Part shown: positions 42,187-51,009 of the stretch, one piece after another
Layout of the letters: each line of letters starts with the position of its first letter
Position numbering within the stretch: the first letter of the stretch is position 1
From: a virus
Direction: 5' to 3' (one strand)
DNA length: 64,000 nucleotides
Virus record (IMG/VR): IMGVR_UViG_3300034095_002511
Coordinates: 28,978-92,977 of that record
Translations under genes and position numbers: made by a program
Notes under the pieces: model-generated
Told to the model about the DNA's origin: nothing
What the model saw: only the letters and a program-made list of their open reading frames with translations
Databases searched by the model: none

Positions 42187-43217
42187 TTGTCCGCCAAAGA
42201 AATAAACTCCTCATGTTTATAGTTTGGAAAAGAATAAACATATTTAATAGTTATATTTATTGGCGATTGTAACCATTCTAAAATTAAATCCTTTAATTCT
42301 TTTTCTTTTTCTTCAAGTGGCTCACATATGATTTGCAATTCCAATTGATCAATCGATGTTTGAATTGCTTTGTATTTTTTTATACCAAATCTACTATGGT
42401 AGTCTCTACTTCCAATTAATGGCCATTTTTTATCTCCATTTGGAAGCACAAACATATTTCTTACCCTTCCATTTATTTTTGTAATGGTTTGTAATGTTCT
42501 TCCACAAGTGCATTCTCCAAGCTCTATATGATCGCCATTTTTATATCTTCTAATGTAAGGGTTTGTCATGGTACTTATAATCATGCTACCATCAGTATCG
42601 ACTTCAACCATTTGATTTTCCATGACATGATAATTGTTTTTGTTATCAGGACATTGTATCGCTATAGTTCCACACTCTTCGGATGAAAACATAGTTCCGC
42701 CTAATTCTCCTGTGCCTTTTACATCAATTAGATTTGTTACTTTTGATAAATCGATTTGTTTTAAAATAGATGGATAACAGTGAATGTAATGTGGATTTTT
42801 TTCTTCCAACCAAGATTGAATTACACTTATAGGTGCGAAATTCATTTTGTATGTCATGCCTTGTATCGGTGCTATGAATTTTGGTAATCCCCAAGTTTCT
42901 AAATCTTCCACTTTATTGTCGCCTCTAATTATTGCGACATTTTTTGTGAAATCCCACTTACGCCAAAGAAATTCTCTTACTGTAGTTGCCATATACCAGA
43001 TGTAATCTTCATATGTTTTTTCTACCGATACTGGTTCTCCTGTAGATCCAGATGTGCTGCATGTAAATAGATGTTTTTTCATTTCTACTTTTCGAAGACA
43101 TTCTTTACTCATGATTGGAAATTTAGAAATGATGTTGAAGTTTGGCTTATATGACCATTGACCTATTTCGAATTTTTCTAAGGTTACTTTAAGATCAGAT
43201 TCTTCCATTTGATTCAT
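42183..43217 (-). CDS. CapK/PaaK-like adenylate-forming enzyme
   Basis: FTCSTSGSTGEPVSV is the AMP-binding loop of the phenylacetate-CoA ligase/CapK family, and GELGGTMFSSEECGTIA is the second adenylate motif. The C-terminal lid region (GRTLQTITKINGRVRN) is present. Length 344, shorter than PaaK (about 430). CapK-type enzymes occur in capsule and surface-polysaccharide clusters. It overlaps genes on both sides. Confidence 0.83.
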   Translation of the reverse strand: MNQMEESDLKVTLEKFEIGQWSYKPNFNIISKFPIMSKECLRKVEMKKHLFTCSTSGSTGEPVSVEKTYEDYIWYMATTVREFLWRKWDFTKNVAIIRGDNKVEDLETWGLPKFIAPIQGMTYKMNFAPISVIQSWLEEKNPHYIHCYPSILKQIDLSKVTNLIDVKGTGELGGTMFSSEECGTIAIQCPDNKNNYHVMENQMVEVDTDGSMIISTMTNPYIRRYKNGDHIELGECTCGRTLQTITKINGRVRNMFVLPNGDKKWPLIGSRDYHSRFGIKKYKAIQTSIDQLELQIICEPLEEKEKELKDLILEWLQSPINITIKYVYSFPNYKHEEFISLADK

Positions 43218-43662
43218 TTTTAAAATTCCATATAAAAAAGTTGTAATCTTGATGTTTTAAGATTTTACTTGGTTTCAATGCGAAGTCGTTTTCTGTTGGG
43301 AAATAATTTGCGATTTTCATATTTGGCAATTTCTTATTGAAAGATCTAACAATTAAAGCCTCAGTATATCTTTGAGACATTTTAATGATTTTTTCTGTCA
43401 AATCTTTAGTAAAGTTCAAAACTCCATCGCCAATCATATTGTTGTAGAAATTATCATTATCGACCCAATCTTTGACAATTACAGTAGGTGCTTCATACCA
43501 AGGATCTATGTCCATCTGAAAGTCGCTCAATGGTAACAATTTATGAGTGCATCCAAGTAAAAGTGTAGTTCCTTTTTTTCTATTGTCTTTATATGTATTT
43601 ACATCCTCGTAAGATGGCGAGTATGGATGCAACAATTCAATTGACCAATAATTTTTATTCAT
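43195..43662 (-). CDS. Small SAM-methyltransferase-like protein
   Basis: The start at 43662 (MNKNYWSIELLHPYS) avoids overlap with the divergent gene at 43737. LLLGCTHKLLPLS looks like motif I, and MDIDPW the following acidic position. It is compact at 155 residues and first in the operon. It overlaps the CapK-like gene by 23 bases. The methyltransferase fold is likely but the activity is uncertain. Confidence 0.6.
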   Translation of the reverse strand: MNKNYWSIELLHPYSPSYEDVNTYKDNRKKGTTLLLGCTHKLLPLSDFQMDIDPWYEAPTVIVKDWVDNDNFYNNMIGDGVLNFTKDLTEKIIKMSQRYTEALIVRSFNKKLPNMKIANYFPTENDFALKPSKILKHQDYNFFIWNFKNESNGRI

Positions 43663-43736
43663 ATTCAATAATTTAGCGTCAAACGATTTAAATCTTTTGT
43701 TAAAAATATTATATATATTTAAACGAGGATAACATA

Positions 43737-44042
43737 ATGAAAACTTTTTATCAGTATCTTGAAGGATTGTTTGACTTTGCACCACATGTGAACCCAATTA
43801 GGGCTATGGATGATGAATTTATCAACAAAACTATAGCACAATTTAAAAATGTGCCAGTAACTATTTTGCAGGATTATGTCCAAGCTAAATTGAAAAACGA
43901 TAAAGTCAAAATAGAAAAATTAACAATTCCATTAATGCTTGCTTGCAAATCTTTGCCTTTATATCGACAAATAAATAGTTATATTGATATTGAATTGAAA
44001 AAAAGAAGAGAAGAAAGTCATGCTGCTTGGAATAGCAAATAA
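43737..44042 (+). CDS. Small head-targeting-tagged protein
   Basis: The tag MKTFYQYLEGLFD is clear, with cleavage possible after L-E. GAGGA lies eight bases before the ATG. The remaining 85 residues are helical and basic, without a known domain. Divergent from the glycan operon. Confidence 0.6.
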   Translation: MKTFYQYLEGLFDFAPHVNPIRAMDDEFINKTIAQFKNVPVTILQDYVQAKLKNDKVKIEKLTIPLMLACKSLPLYRQINSYIDIELKKRREESHAAWNSK

Positions 44043-44120
44043 TTAACATTGACATAATGTTACAATAAAATTACAATTATTTTTTGAAAATCAATCAATT
44101 TATGAAAAGCATAAGGTTTC

Positions 44121-44378
44121 ATGAGTAACAAGAAAAGTGTATATGTGTTGGCCATCCAAAAGAATAACGAAGTATCTGTTCTTGGTTGTTTTTATTCCTT
44201 GGAAGTTTTAGTAACTCATTTCATAAAATTTTGCAAAAGTAAATTTAACAGGATTCCAGATGCTGCTATGTGCAAAAAAGTTGTTCAAATGCAAGCTTCT
44301 GAAGAGTGGCATCCTCTTGGTCATGGATATGAAGAAAAAATGAAAATTTTCTATTCTGTTCTTTATATTTCCGAATGA
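44121..44378 (+). CDS. Small hypothetical protein
   Basis: An 85-residue protein with AAGG five bases before the ATG. Mixed strands and helices, EEWHPLGHGYEE near the C-terminus. No domain recognised. Confidence 0.55.
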   Translation: MSNKKSVYVLAIQKNNEVSVLGCFYSLEVLVTHFIKFCKSKFNRIPDAAMCKKVVQMQASEEWHPLGHGYEEKMKIFYSVLYISE

Positions 44379-44398
44379 ATGTTCAACGCAAAAAAATC

Positions 44399-45070
44399 TT
44401 ATCTGTAATTATTTTTTTTTAAGATTACACAATCTTTTCCAACAATACATTCCTTTTCACAATATTGCAATAAATAATTTAAACCTTTTTCTGTTGATAT
44501 ATTTTTTCCGTTTTCACTCCAAGATGTATCATCAAAGAATATGTATCCACCTTTTTTAACCTTTGGAAAATAACTTACAGAGTCTTGATAGGCAAGTTTT
44601 TCGCAGTGATTTCCATCAATGTGTAAAATATCAATAGATTCATCTTTAAATTCATTTATTACATTTTCTGATTTATCTCTATAGATTTTACAAAATGAAT
44701 CCACTTTATAAAATTTTAATTGGCTAGTAAAATTTTTATAAATTTCATCTAGATTTATTTTTGACCACCATTCTTTATTCTCATCTTTTTCCATGTCTTC
44801 TAATGCAGCATCATGTGTCCAAGGATCGATACCAACTACGATTCCATCATTATTATCTTTCATCGCAAGAGCTTGTGGAATTAAAGACGAACCTCCAAAA
44901 ACTCCAATTTCTACACATAATTTTGCCTTAGATTCTGTAATGATATCGTAAAATTTTTGTGCCTTATCTTCATCGCACCAACCAAGAATTTTTTTGTGTT
45001 CATTTTTAATAAATTCAGAAAATGTCATTGTTGCTTGATTTACCAAATTTTTATAAATTTGGAAGGACAT
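44399..45070 (-). CDS. Class I SAM methyltransferase
   Basis: CVEIGVFGGSSLIPQAL is motif I, VVGIDPW the SAM-ribose position, and ILHIDGNHCEKLAYQDS plus YIFFDDTSW the metal and active-site region, as in Methyltransf_24 proteins of glycan clusters. The start is uncertain: 45070, or 45028 giving MTFSEFIKNEHKK, which looks slightly tag-like. Divergent from the glycosyltransferase at 45171. Confidence 0.8.
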   Translation of the reverse strand: MSFQIYKNLVNQATMTFSEFIKNEHKKILGWCDEDKAQKFYDIITESKAKLCVEIGVFGGSSLIPQALAMKDNNDGIVVGIDPWTHDAALEDMEKDENKEWWSKINLDEIYKNFTSQLKFYKVDSFCKIYRDKSENVINEFKDESIDILHIDGNHCEKLAYQDSVSYFPKVKKGGYIFFDDTSWSENGKNISTEKGLNYLLQYCEKECIVGKDCVILKKNNYR

Positions 45071-45154
45071 CCTTTATTGCCCAATTAAGAATTAGTTATC
45101 ATTATTGTATCATATTTTTTTGTTTTTTAAAAATTATATTTTTTTGATTAGCCT

Positions 45155-45163
45155 ACATAAATA
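45155..45163 (+). promoter_or_regulatory. ATAAATA late-promoter-like box
   Basis: ACATAAATA ends seven bases before the ATG at 45171. Confidence 0.35.
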
Positions 45164-45170
45164 AGTTATT

Positions 45171-46277
45171 ATGACAAATCTTACAGTAGGAATGACACCA
45201 TCTTTCTTCTTTGAAGGAGATTATCTTTTTAAAGCACAATTGAAATGCTTGTCTGAACAAAATTATAAAGATTTTGATGTTTATGCTATAGACCCTCACT
45301 ACTCTAAAAGAAAAGATCTTATTCCGCAATATGCAAATCATTATAAATTAAACATCATTCATGTTCCTTACAAACCTAATTTGAATATAGCTAAAAGATT
45401 AGACTGTGCAATATTTAATGCTCCATATGTGTATTCGGAATCAAATAGAATAGTAAGATTGTCTTGCTGGAGATTTGTAACACCAGACTTCACAAAAATT
45501 TGTGCCGAATCAACCACTAATTGCGATTTTTATTTTCACAATTGCGAACCTAAGAGCGTATTGGATGCTCACCCACAAACGGGTCATTCTATTTCCATTT
45601 GGGATATGAATAGCGATAATGTTAATTGGAATTCTATTCCAAAGATAAATGAATCTGGATGCTCTTGGACAGAACATAGCGAAATTAATGAATCAGCGAA
45701 ATTAATGCCACTTAATTGTTATGGCAATTATATGATTTTTAGAAATGAATGGTTGGAAATTAATGGTTGTGATGAAGTATTTACAAATAATGAGCATTGG
45801 GAAGATCAGGATTTTTGCTTAAGGGCAAGAAAATTTGGGTCTACTTGTGCAAGATTTTCTAAAAAAATGTTTAGATTGCATCATTATTACGGATCACATT
45901 CTGGTAGATCTAATATTGTTCCTGATCATGTATTTAAAAAGCCATGTGAGGCTTGCGATAAAGCACAATATACTTATGAGCCAAATAGATTTGATATAAA
46001 AAATAGAATAGAAAAAGGAGAAATAGAAATTTTTGAGGAAGATCAAATCTGGATCTGCAAAAAATGTCATTTGTCTTCTTTCATTTGGCACAATGATTTT
46101 TCTGAATCATATGATTTTATTCGAAATAAAAGTTCTTATAAATCAACTATTATACCTAAATATAAAATAGGCAGGAATTTACAAATATTAGCAGAAGATA
46201 TGAAAGGCAAAACAATTCAAGAAAAAGTAGATATTTATAACGATTCTTGGACAAACGGGAGATATTATGTTAAGTGA
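45171..46277 (+). CDS. Glycosyltransferase with zinc knuckle
   Basis: The N-terminal half follows the GT-A pattern: MTPSFFFEGDYL, DVYAIDPHYSK, and a late NNEHWEDQDFCLRARK block with the catalytic ED pair. Two CxxC pairs (CEAC at about 262-265 and CKKC at about 301-304) in the C-terminal third form a likely zinc site, unusual for this family. Length 368. It overlaps the methyltransferase at 46267 by 11 bases. Confidence 0.75.
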   Translation: MTNLTVGMTPSFFFEGDYLFKAQLKCLSEQNYKDFDVYAIDPHYSKRKDLIPQYANHYKLNIIHVPYKPNLNIAKRLDCAIFNAPYVYSESNRIVRLSCWRFVTPDFTKICAESTTNCDFYFHNCEPKSVLDAHPQTGHSISIWDMNSDNVNWNSIPKINESGCSWTEHSEINESAKLMPLNCYGNYMIFRNEWLEINGCDEVFTNNEHWEDQDFCLRARKFGSTCARFSKKMFRLHHYYGSHSGRSNIVPDHVFKKPCEACDKAQYTYEPNRFDIKNRIEKGEIEIFEEDQIWICKKCHLSSFIWHNDFSESYDFIRNKSSYKSTIIPKYKIGRNLQILAEDMKGKTIQEKVDIYNDSWTNGRYYVK

Positions 46278-46866
46278 AAATTTTAAAAATAGAGTAGAAC
46301 TACTTGAGTATATCGATAAAAAATTTCCAAATGGGATTGGAGTAGAAATTGGCGTTGCAGCAGGTCACTTTACAAAGCAAATTGTTGATTCTTGGAAAAC
46401 ATGTCAAAAGTTATTTGCAATTGATTTTTGGGAAAATCAAAGTGAAGGATACAATGACCCATGTAATTTATCGAACGAAGTTCAAATTACAAGATATCAC
46501 CAAGTTTTAAAAGATTTTAAGAATCACAAACATGTTTCATTTTTAAAAATGTGGTCAAATGTTGCTGTAAATCAGTTTTATGACAACCATATTGATTTTA
46601 TTTATTTAGATGCAAATCACAGTTATCAAGGTTGTCTCAACGATTTAAACATTTGGTATCCTAAGATTAAGAAGGGTGGAATTTTTGCTGGTCATGACTA
46701 TGCCTCTGGACCTGATGAAAGCTATAATGTAAAAAGATCCGTAGATGAATTTACTGCATCAAAGGGAATAAAATTATTTCATACTTCGGATGATAACTCA
46801 CCAAAAAGAGCCGTTTATGGTTCTGGATGGGAAGGTTATAGCTTTTACTTTGAAAAACCAGACTAA
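46267..46866 (+). CDS. Class I SAM methyltransferase
   Basis: GVEIGVAAGHFTKQIVDSW is motif I, FAIDFWE the following acidic position, and DFIYLDANHSYQGCLNDL plus IFAGHDYA the C-terminal motifs, as in Methyltransf_24. Start overlaps the previous gene, with GGGAG upstream. It probably acts on the product of that glycosyltransferase. Confidence 0.82.
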   Translation: MLSENFKNRVELLEYIDKKFPNGIGVEIGVAAGHFTKQIVDSWKTCQKLFAIDFWENQSEGYNDPCNLSNEVQITRYHQVLKDFKNHKHVSFLKMWSNVAVNQFYDNHIDFIYLDANHSYQGCLNDLNIWYPKIKKGGIFAGHDYASGPDESYNVKRSVDEFTASKGIKLFHTSDDNSPKRAVYGSGWEGYSFYFEKPD

Positions 46867-46877
46867 AAATTTTTGAT

Positions 46878-47978
46878 TTATTTGTCGTTTACCTTAACCA
46901 TCATGCTCATGACATCATCTAAGGATGATTCAAGTATTTTTACACAAGAATCATTGTCGCCATAACTTATAATGACTTTGTTATCTTTAAGGATCATTCC
47001 AATTGGAAATGTACACAGTATAAGACCAGATTTTCTATAATGAGGTTCTGTAGCATCTTCTGCTTTTAAATATGTTTTTTCAGACATATGCGTCACTACA
47101 AATGGTGGCTTGCCTTCAAAAATATAAAAACCATTATCATAATAATGTAAATTTTTGTTTCTTGCAACTGTGTGAAATGTTGTCAAATAATTGCCATCTG
47201 GCAAGATAACTGCATTTGTATTACCTCTCAATTCAGTCTGCATAAACCATTTATTTTTAAATGATGTTACATATTTTTTTTCTGATTTTATGATGCTTCC
47301 TGTGTGGACTTCATAAATCTCATGTGGATGTATGTTTGCAATAAAGTATAATTTTTTTTCATGAACAAAAGGCATCCAATTTTTTTGCCTTCTTACAATT
47401 TCTTTTGGGCTTATCCTAATTGTTTCAGCTTCAAAAATTTCAGTATCTGATTTACTTAGATCCATTATAATTGTTCCTGCAATACTTTCAGCATTACAAT
47501 TGTCAAATTTCATTGAATAAGACATTAGAACTTTATTATCAGGAGTTCTAATTATTCTTGGATCGGTAACACCATACATTTTAAATTTATAATAAAAATT
47601 GTTTATAACTTTATATTCATAATTTAAAAAACAAGCTACGAATTCATATTCATTTGATCTATAAACGCATAATATTTTATTGCCTAAATCTAATATTCCC
47701 GCATTAAAGCTACCAGCTTCTGGCAAATCAAGCCTTACCATTTTAGATGGTATGGTTGTTAAGAATTGAATTTCTTTTTCTCTTTTGAAATTCTGATTTT
47801 GTGATTCTAAATTTGTAAAAATAGATTTTTTATTTCTTACATTATTATGAATTTCTATTTTTTTATTTTTCTGAAATATCTTTGCATTTTCTGGGATTAT
47901 ACGAAGATATGGATTATTAGCTTTTTTCGCTAATGCCTCTTGTATTTTTACTTGATTTTTTAAATTTTTATGACGCAT
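46878..47978 (-). CDS. GH130-like five-bladed beta-propeller protein
   Basis: The propeller motifs are in the order seen in GH130 beta-mannoside phosphorylases: GVTDPRII, QKNWMPF, GNTNAVILPDGNYLTTFHT and CTFPIGMILKDNKVIISYGDND. The first 85 residues are an unrelated charged extension. GH130 enzymes cleave mannosides with phosphate. Catalytic activity is not certain, since the key Asp in DP needs structural checking. It lies inside the glycan block. Confidence 0.65.
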   Translation of the reverse strand: MRHKNLKNQVKIQEALAKKANNPYLRIIPENAKIFQKNKKIEIHNNVRNKKSIFTNLESQNQNFKREKEIQFLTTIPSKMVRLDLPEAGSFNAGILDLGNKILCVYRSNEYEFVACFLNYEYKVINNFYYKFKMYGVTDPRIIRTPDNKVLMSYSMKFDNCNAESIAGTIIMDLSKSDTEIFEAETIRISPKEIVRRQKNWMPFVHEKKLYFIANIHPHEIYEVHTGSIIKSEKKYVTSFKNKWFMQTELRGNTNAVILPDGNYLTTFHTVARNKNLHYYDNGFYIFEGKPPFVVTHMSEKTYLKAEDATEPHYRKSGLILCTFPIGMILKDNKVIISYGDNDSCVKILESSLDDVMSMMVKVNDK

Positions 47979-47992
47979 TTAGTTCACTGATT

Positions 47993-48355
47993 TTAATATT
48001 GTTTTTTTTGCAAGGATTGATTAATTTTTTGATTTTCTTTTACCCTTTTTAAATGATTTTCACAATCTTCTATTACAAAAGGGTTATAAAGTGACCAGTT
48101 GTGCGAATGGCCAAAAACAAAATGACATGTTGCACACAAAGTACATAGATTATCTTCAATAAGCTCTTTACTTTCATCAATATGAACCGGAATCTTATGG
48201 TGTACATGAAGTGAACTTTTTTTTCCACAAGCTATACAACTATCATTTTCTGTCAGCCATTTTTTTCTACGACCATTCCACCTACCGGATCTAAGATCGA
48301 ATAGATTTCTGATACTAGACCTAAGTCCGAATAGATTTTTGATAAATGATATCAT
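47993..48355 (-). CDS. HNH endonuclease
   Basis: CIACGKKSSLHVHHKIPVHI gives the first CxxC and the catalytic HH, and NLCTLCATCHFVFGH the second CxxC and His. The N-terminus has a short duplicated LFGLRSS/LFDLRSG element. 120 residues, a small free-standing HNH. It lies between the GH130-like and tagged genes and may be mobile. Confidence 0.87.
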   Translation of the reverse strand: MISFIKNLFGLRSSIRNLFDLRSGRWNGRRKKWLTENDSCIACGKKSSLHVHHKIPVHIDESKELIEDNLCTLCATCHFVFGHSHNWSLYNPFVIEDCENHLKRVKENQKINQSLQKKQY

Positions 48356-48363
48356 CGTTGAGG

Positions 48364-48768
48364 TTATTGTCCTTTAAATTCTTGACCTTCTTCTGCTGAT
48401 TCTTCTTCTGGAACTTCTTGAAAAGCTGCTTTAATTTCTTTCATAAGCATAGTTCTTGCACTTGAATCTTGAATTCCTTCATCATCTACCATTGCTTTGT
48501 GTAATGAGTTTATCAAGGTTTTTGCCAAGTTTTTTAAATTTGCTCTAGTTAAATCAGTTTTATCTAATCCATCTAAAAATATTTTTAACTTTCTGTCTAA
48601 ACCATGACCTATTTTCATTTCATCTTCTGGTGATTGTGATGGTGATGGTGCTGGTGCGTCCATATCTTCGTACAAATTAGGATTTTTGCTTACATTTCCA
48701 AGTTGATCCATCACACTTGCCCACCATGTCGCTTCACTGATAGGTTTTTGATTAAAATATTGACTCAT
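48364..48768 (-). CDS. Small protein with variant head-targeting tag
   Basis: MSQYFNQKPISEATWW matches the N-terminus of the 522-residue protein at 61889 (MSHYTNQRIITEQEWW). I-S-E is a good prohead-protease site. AAAGGA is seven bases upstream. The middle is Pro/Ser-rich and the C-terminal half helical and acidic. Possibly a scaffold-like or internal head protein. Confidence 0.6.
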   Translation of the reverse strand: MSQYFNQKPISEATWWASVMDQLGNVSKNPNLYEDMDAPAPSPSQSPEDEMKIGHGLDRKLKIFLDGLDKTDLTRANLKNLAKTLINSLHKAMVDDEGIQDSSARTMLMKEIKAAFQEVPEEESAEEGQEFKGQ

Positions 48769-48780
48769 GACTTTTCCTTT

Positions 48781-49953
48781 TTATAGAATGTTTTGTGATA
48801 ATATATATTCTTTTAAAATCTTAATTTTTTCCAATACTTTTGCAATATCGAATTTTTCTCCATACTTTTCTCCAGCTTTGATTGATTGCAAATGGGCCAA
48901 ACTAATTCCAGAACCTGTACCTTCTGGATCTACTTTTTGCAAAAATCCCTTTTCTTTGTCAATCATGTCTCTTGTATTGCTTTTTACTTTGTATGGGTTT
49001 ATTTTAAATTCTTGATCATTAACATTTAATTTTATTTTATTTGAATCGCCAATGTCATTAGATTTTATAATTTTGTCATTTACTATTTTGCACCAATCAT
49101 CCCACATGATTTTAGAAATGCTATCGCCATATAAGTCTTGCAAGGCATCAAGAAAACTAACATATCCTTTCAAACCAATACCACTTGTTTTTACATTTGT
49201 ATCAGTGACGGTATTACCTTTTTTGTCGGTTATATTTACAAAATTACCAAGAGCGTCTTTTTTGGTCTTACTTTTTTTAGTGGTTAAACTAAAGCCAGAT
49301 TTTTTTGGGTCTTTTTCTATATCGGCACGAATCATTTTGTCATACGCTCTCATATTAACAGAATCTACACATCCATATTTTCCTATGATTAATTGAGTTG
49401 CAAAAGCAGCTTTTACAGCAGCAAGTCCTTTTATGTTGTCTACAATATACTCGAAAATTTTAAAATCAGAAGAATCTGATAAGGAAGTAGATTCACCTTT
49501 ATTCATGAGCGATGTTATACCATTATAAATAGTATCTTTTTTTTCCCATAATTCTTCGAGATATCTCGCCTTACTTTCTCCTTTTTTGGAACCAAGTAGA
49601 TTTGCCTGTTTTGCAAACGATTGGCCAGCATAATCCCAAGCATTTATCTTATTTTTTTTTGTTTTATGTATCGCATCTTCAAAAACCCATTTTAAAAAAT
49701 CTGGAAATGTTTGATGAACTATCTGCCACTCTTTTTGAATTGTGTAAAAAACAAATGCAAAAACTATAAACATATTTGTTGAATTTTTTTGAGCAAATGC
49801 ATTTATTTCTGGATTGTGTAGACAAAAACCACTTACTTTACTGCTTTTTGGCTGACCCAATTTTATTTCATCGGAAGACCCATAAGGATAAATTTTCTCT
49901 TTATCTAATGTGGCTATCTCCATTTCGTTAAAAAACCATTGTTTAAAATTCAT
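48781..49953 (-). CDS. Large head-targeting-tagged protein
   Basis: Tag MNFKQWFFNEMEI (F-N-E site), GAAGGG before the ATG. The middle segment LAAVKAAFATQLIIGKYGCV recalls a helix-hairpin-helix DNA-glycosylase-like element, but the catalytic residues are not clear. 390 residues. It is divergent from the tagged gene at 50010 and begins the dense tagged block. Confidence 0.65.
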   Translation of the reverse strand: MNFKQWFFNEMEIATLDKEKIYPYGSSDEIKLGQPKSSKVSGFCLHNPEINAFAQKNSTNMFIVFAFVFYTIQKEWQIVHQTFPDFLKWVFEDAIHKTKKNKINAWDYAGQSFAKQANLLGSKKGESKARYLEELWEKKDTIYNGITSLMNKGESTSLSDSSDFKIFEYIVDNIKGLAAVKAAFATQLIIGKYGCVDSVNMRAYDKMIRADIEKDPKKSGFSLTTKKSKTKKDALGNFVNITDKKGNTVTDTNVKTSGIGLKGYVSFLDALQDLYGDSISKIMWDDWCKIVNDKIIKSNDIGDSNKIKLNVNDQEFKINPYKVKSNTRDMIDKEKGFLQKVDPEGTGSGISLAHLQSIKAGEKYGEKFDIAKVLEKIKILKEYILSQNIL

Positions 49954-50009
49954 AATTTTTCCCTTCTTAATATTTGATTTTATATATGATCAAAACAATA
50001 TATAAAATT

Positions 50010-50510
50010 ATGAAAAGCTTTAAAAATTGGTTTAATGAAAATTTCGATAATGTCTTTATGCATCCTAATCGTAAAAGGGCTGTAAGTGTATTGGATAGCT
50101 CTAATGGATTAGTTTACAAGACTAAAAATCCACCAATAGAATCATTACCAGAAGGTGCAACAGAAATAAGCAACCCTCACATAACATTAATAGATCCTAG
50201 CGAAATGCAAGAATTTAAAAAGAAAATTAAAGAACTATTAGAAAAAGATTATCCAGAATTGCAAGACTTGCCAAAGCCAGTCTTTGGAAGACAAGTTGTA
50301 ATTACTCGCCATAATGGAAATCAATTTGTTATTGCAGATATATCTAATCAAGAAGATTTTCACAATTATGTTTCAAAGATATGGAGAAAGTTAGAAGTTC
50401 CTAACAAAGAAAGAAAATATTTTTACATGACACTTGCTAATAATAGTAATGGAGATCCATTGGTTCTTACAGGAGACATTACTAAAAGAAACTTTGAGGA
50501 AAAATCATGA
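50010..50510 (+). CDS. Tagged 2H-phosphoesterase-like protein
   Basis: The ATG at 50010 gives the tag MKSFKNWFNENFD (F-N-E). NPHITLID provides a first HxT motif (His57, Thr59). The second expected HxT is FYMTLANN, with Tyr in place of His, so activity is uncertain. The fold fits 2'-5' RNA ligase and tRNA-end phosphoesterases. A TATAAAAT box lies directly before the ATG. It overlaps the next gene by four bases. Confidence 0.6.
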   Translation: MKSFKNWFNENFDNVFMHPNRKRAVSVLDSSNGLVYKTKNPPIESLPEGATEISNPHITLIDPSEMQEFKKKIKELLEKDYPELQDLPKPVFGRQVVITRHNGNQFVIADISNQEDFHNYVSKIWRKLEVPNKERKYFYMTLANNSNGDPLVLTGDITKRNFEEKS

Positions 50511-50941
50511 ATTTTAAAAATTGGATTGAAAGCGAACAACCTTTAAAATCTATAAAAGAAATAGAATCTTTAAAGCCAATGATAATATCAAAAGCTCAAC
50601 ATATTTATGATAATTGGAAACAAGATGATCAAGGACATGATGAAGAATATGGTGGTGGTGGCATTTGTCATAATATCGCAGATGAAATCGCAAGTGTTTT
50701 AAATGATAATGGAATTGATGCAGCTACAGTTTCTGCTACAGTTGGAACACAACATGTTTACACAATTGGAAAATTTCAAGAGGGTGTTTATGAAATTGAT
50801 ATTTATCCAAGCACATATGAGACTGGTGCAGCTTATACTTGGAAAAAAATACCTAATGTTAAATTCGACAATGATGACATTGTTGTTAGCAGAATAGATA
50901 GTGATCCAGAATCATTTGATACTTACATGGAAGATTTTTAA
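50507..50941 (+). CDS. Tagged papain/transglutaminase-like protein
   Basis: The tag MNFKNWIESEQ is followed by YGGGGICHNIADEIASVL with Cys54, GTQHVYTIG with His83 and VYEIDIYPSTYETG with Asp98, the Cys-His-Asp order of transglutaminase/papain-like hydrolases. 144 residues. Translationally coupled to the 2H-like gene. The exact activity (peptidase, amidase or transglutaminase) is open. Confidence 0.65.
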   Translation: MNFKNWIESEQPLKSIKEIESLKPMIISKAQHIYDNWKQDDQGHDEEYGGGGICHNIADEIASVLNDNGIDAATVSATVGTQHVYTIGKFQEGVYEIDIYPSTYETGAAYTWKKIPNVKFDNDDIVVSRIDSDPESFDTYMEDF

Positions 50942-50946
50942 ATATT

Positions 50947-50971
50947 TTATAAACCATTTCCACCATTGTTG
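50947..50971. repeat. Left copy of 25-bp direct repeat
   Basis: Identical to 52357-52381. Read on the minus strand it is the last codons (NNGGNGL and stop) of the Gly-rich gene, so it is a copy of that gene's end. Confidence 0.9.
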
Positions 50972-51009
50972 GCTAGATAACATATCTAAAAAATAATTGA
51001 TGAGGCAAT

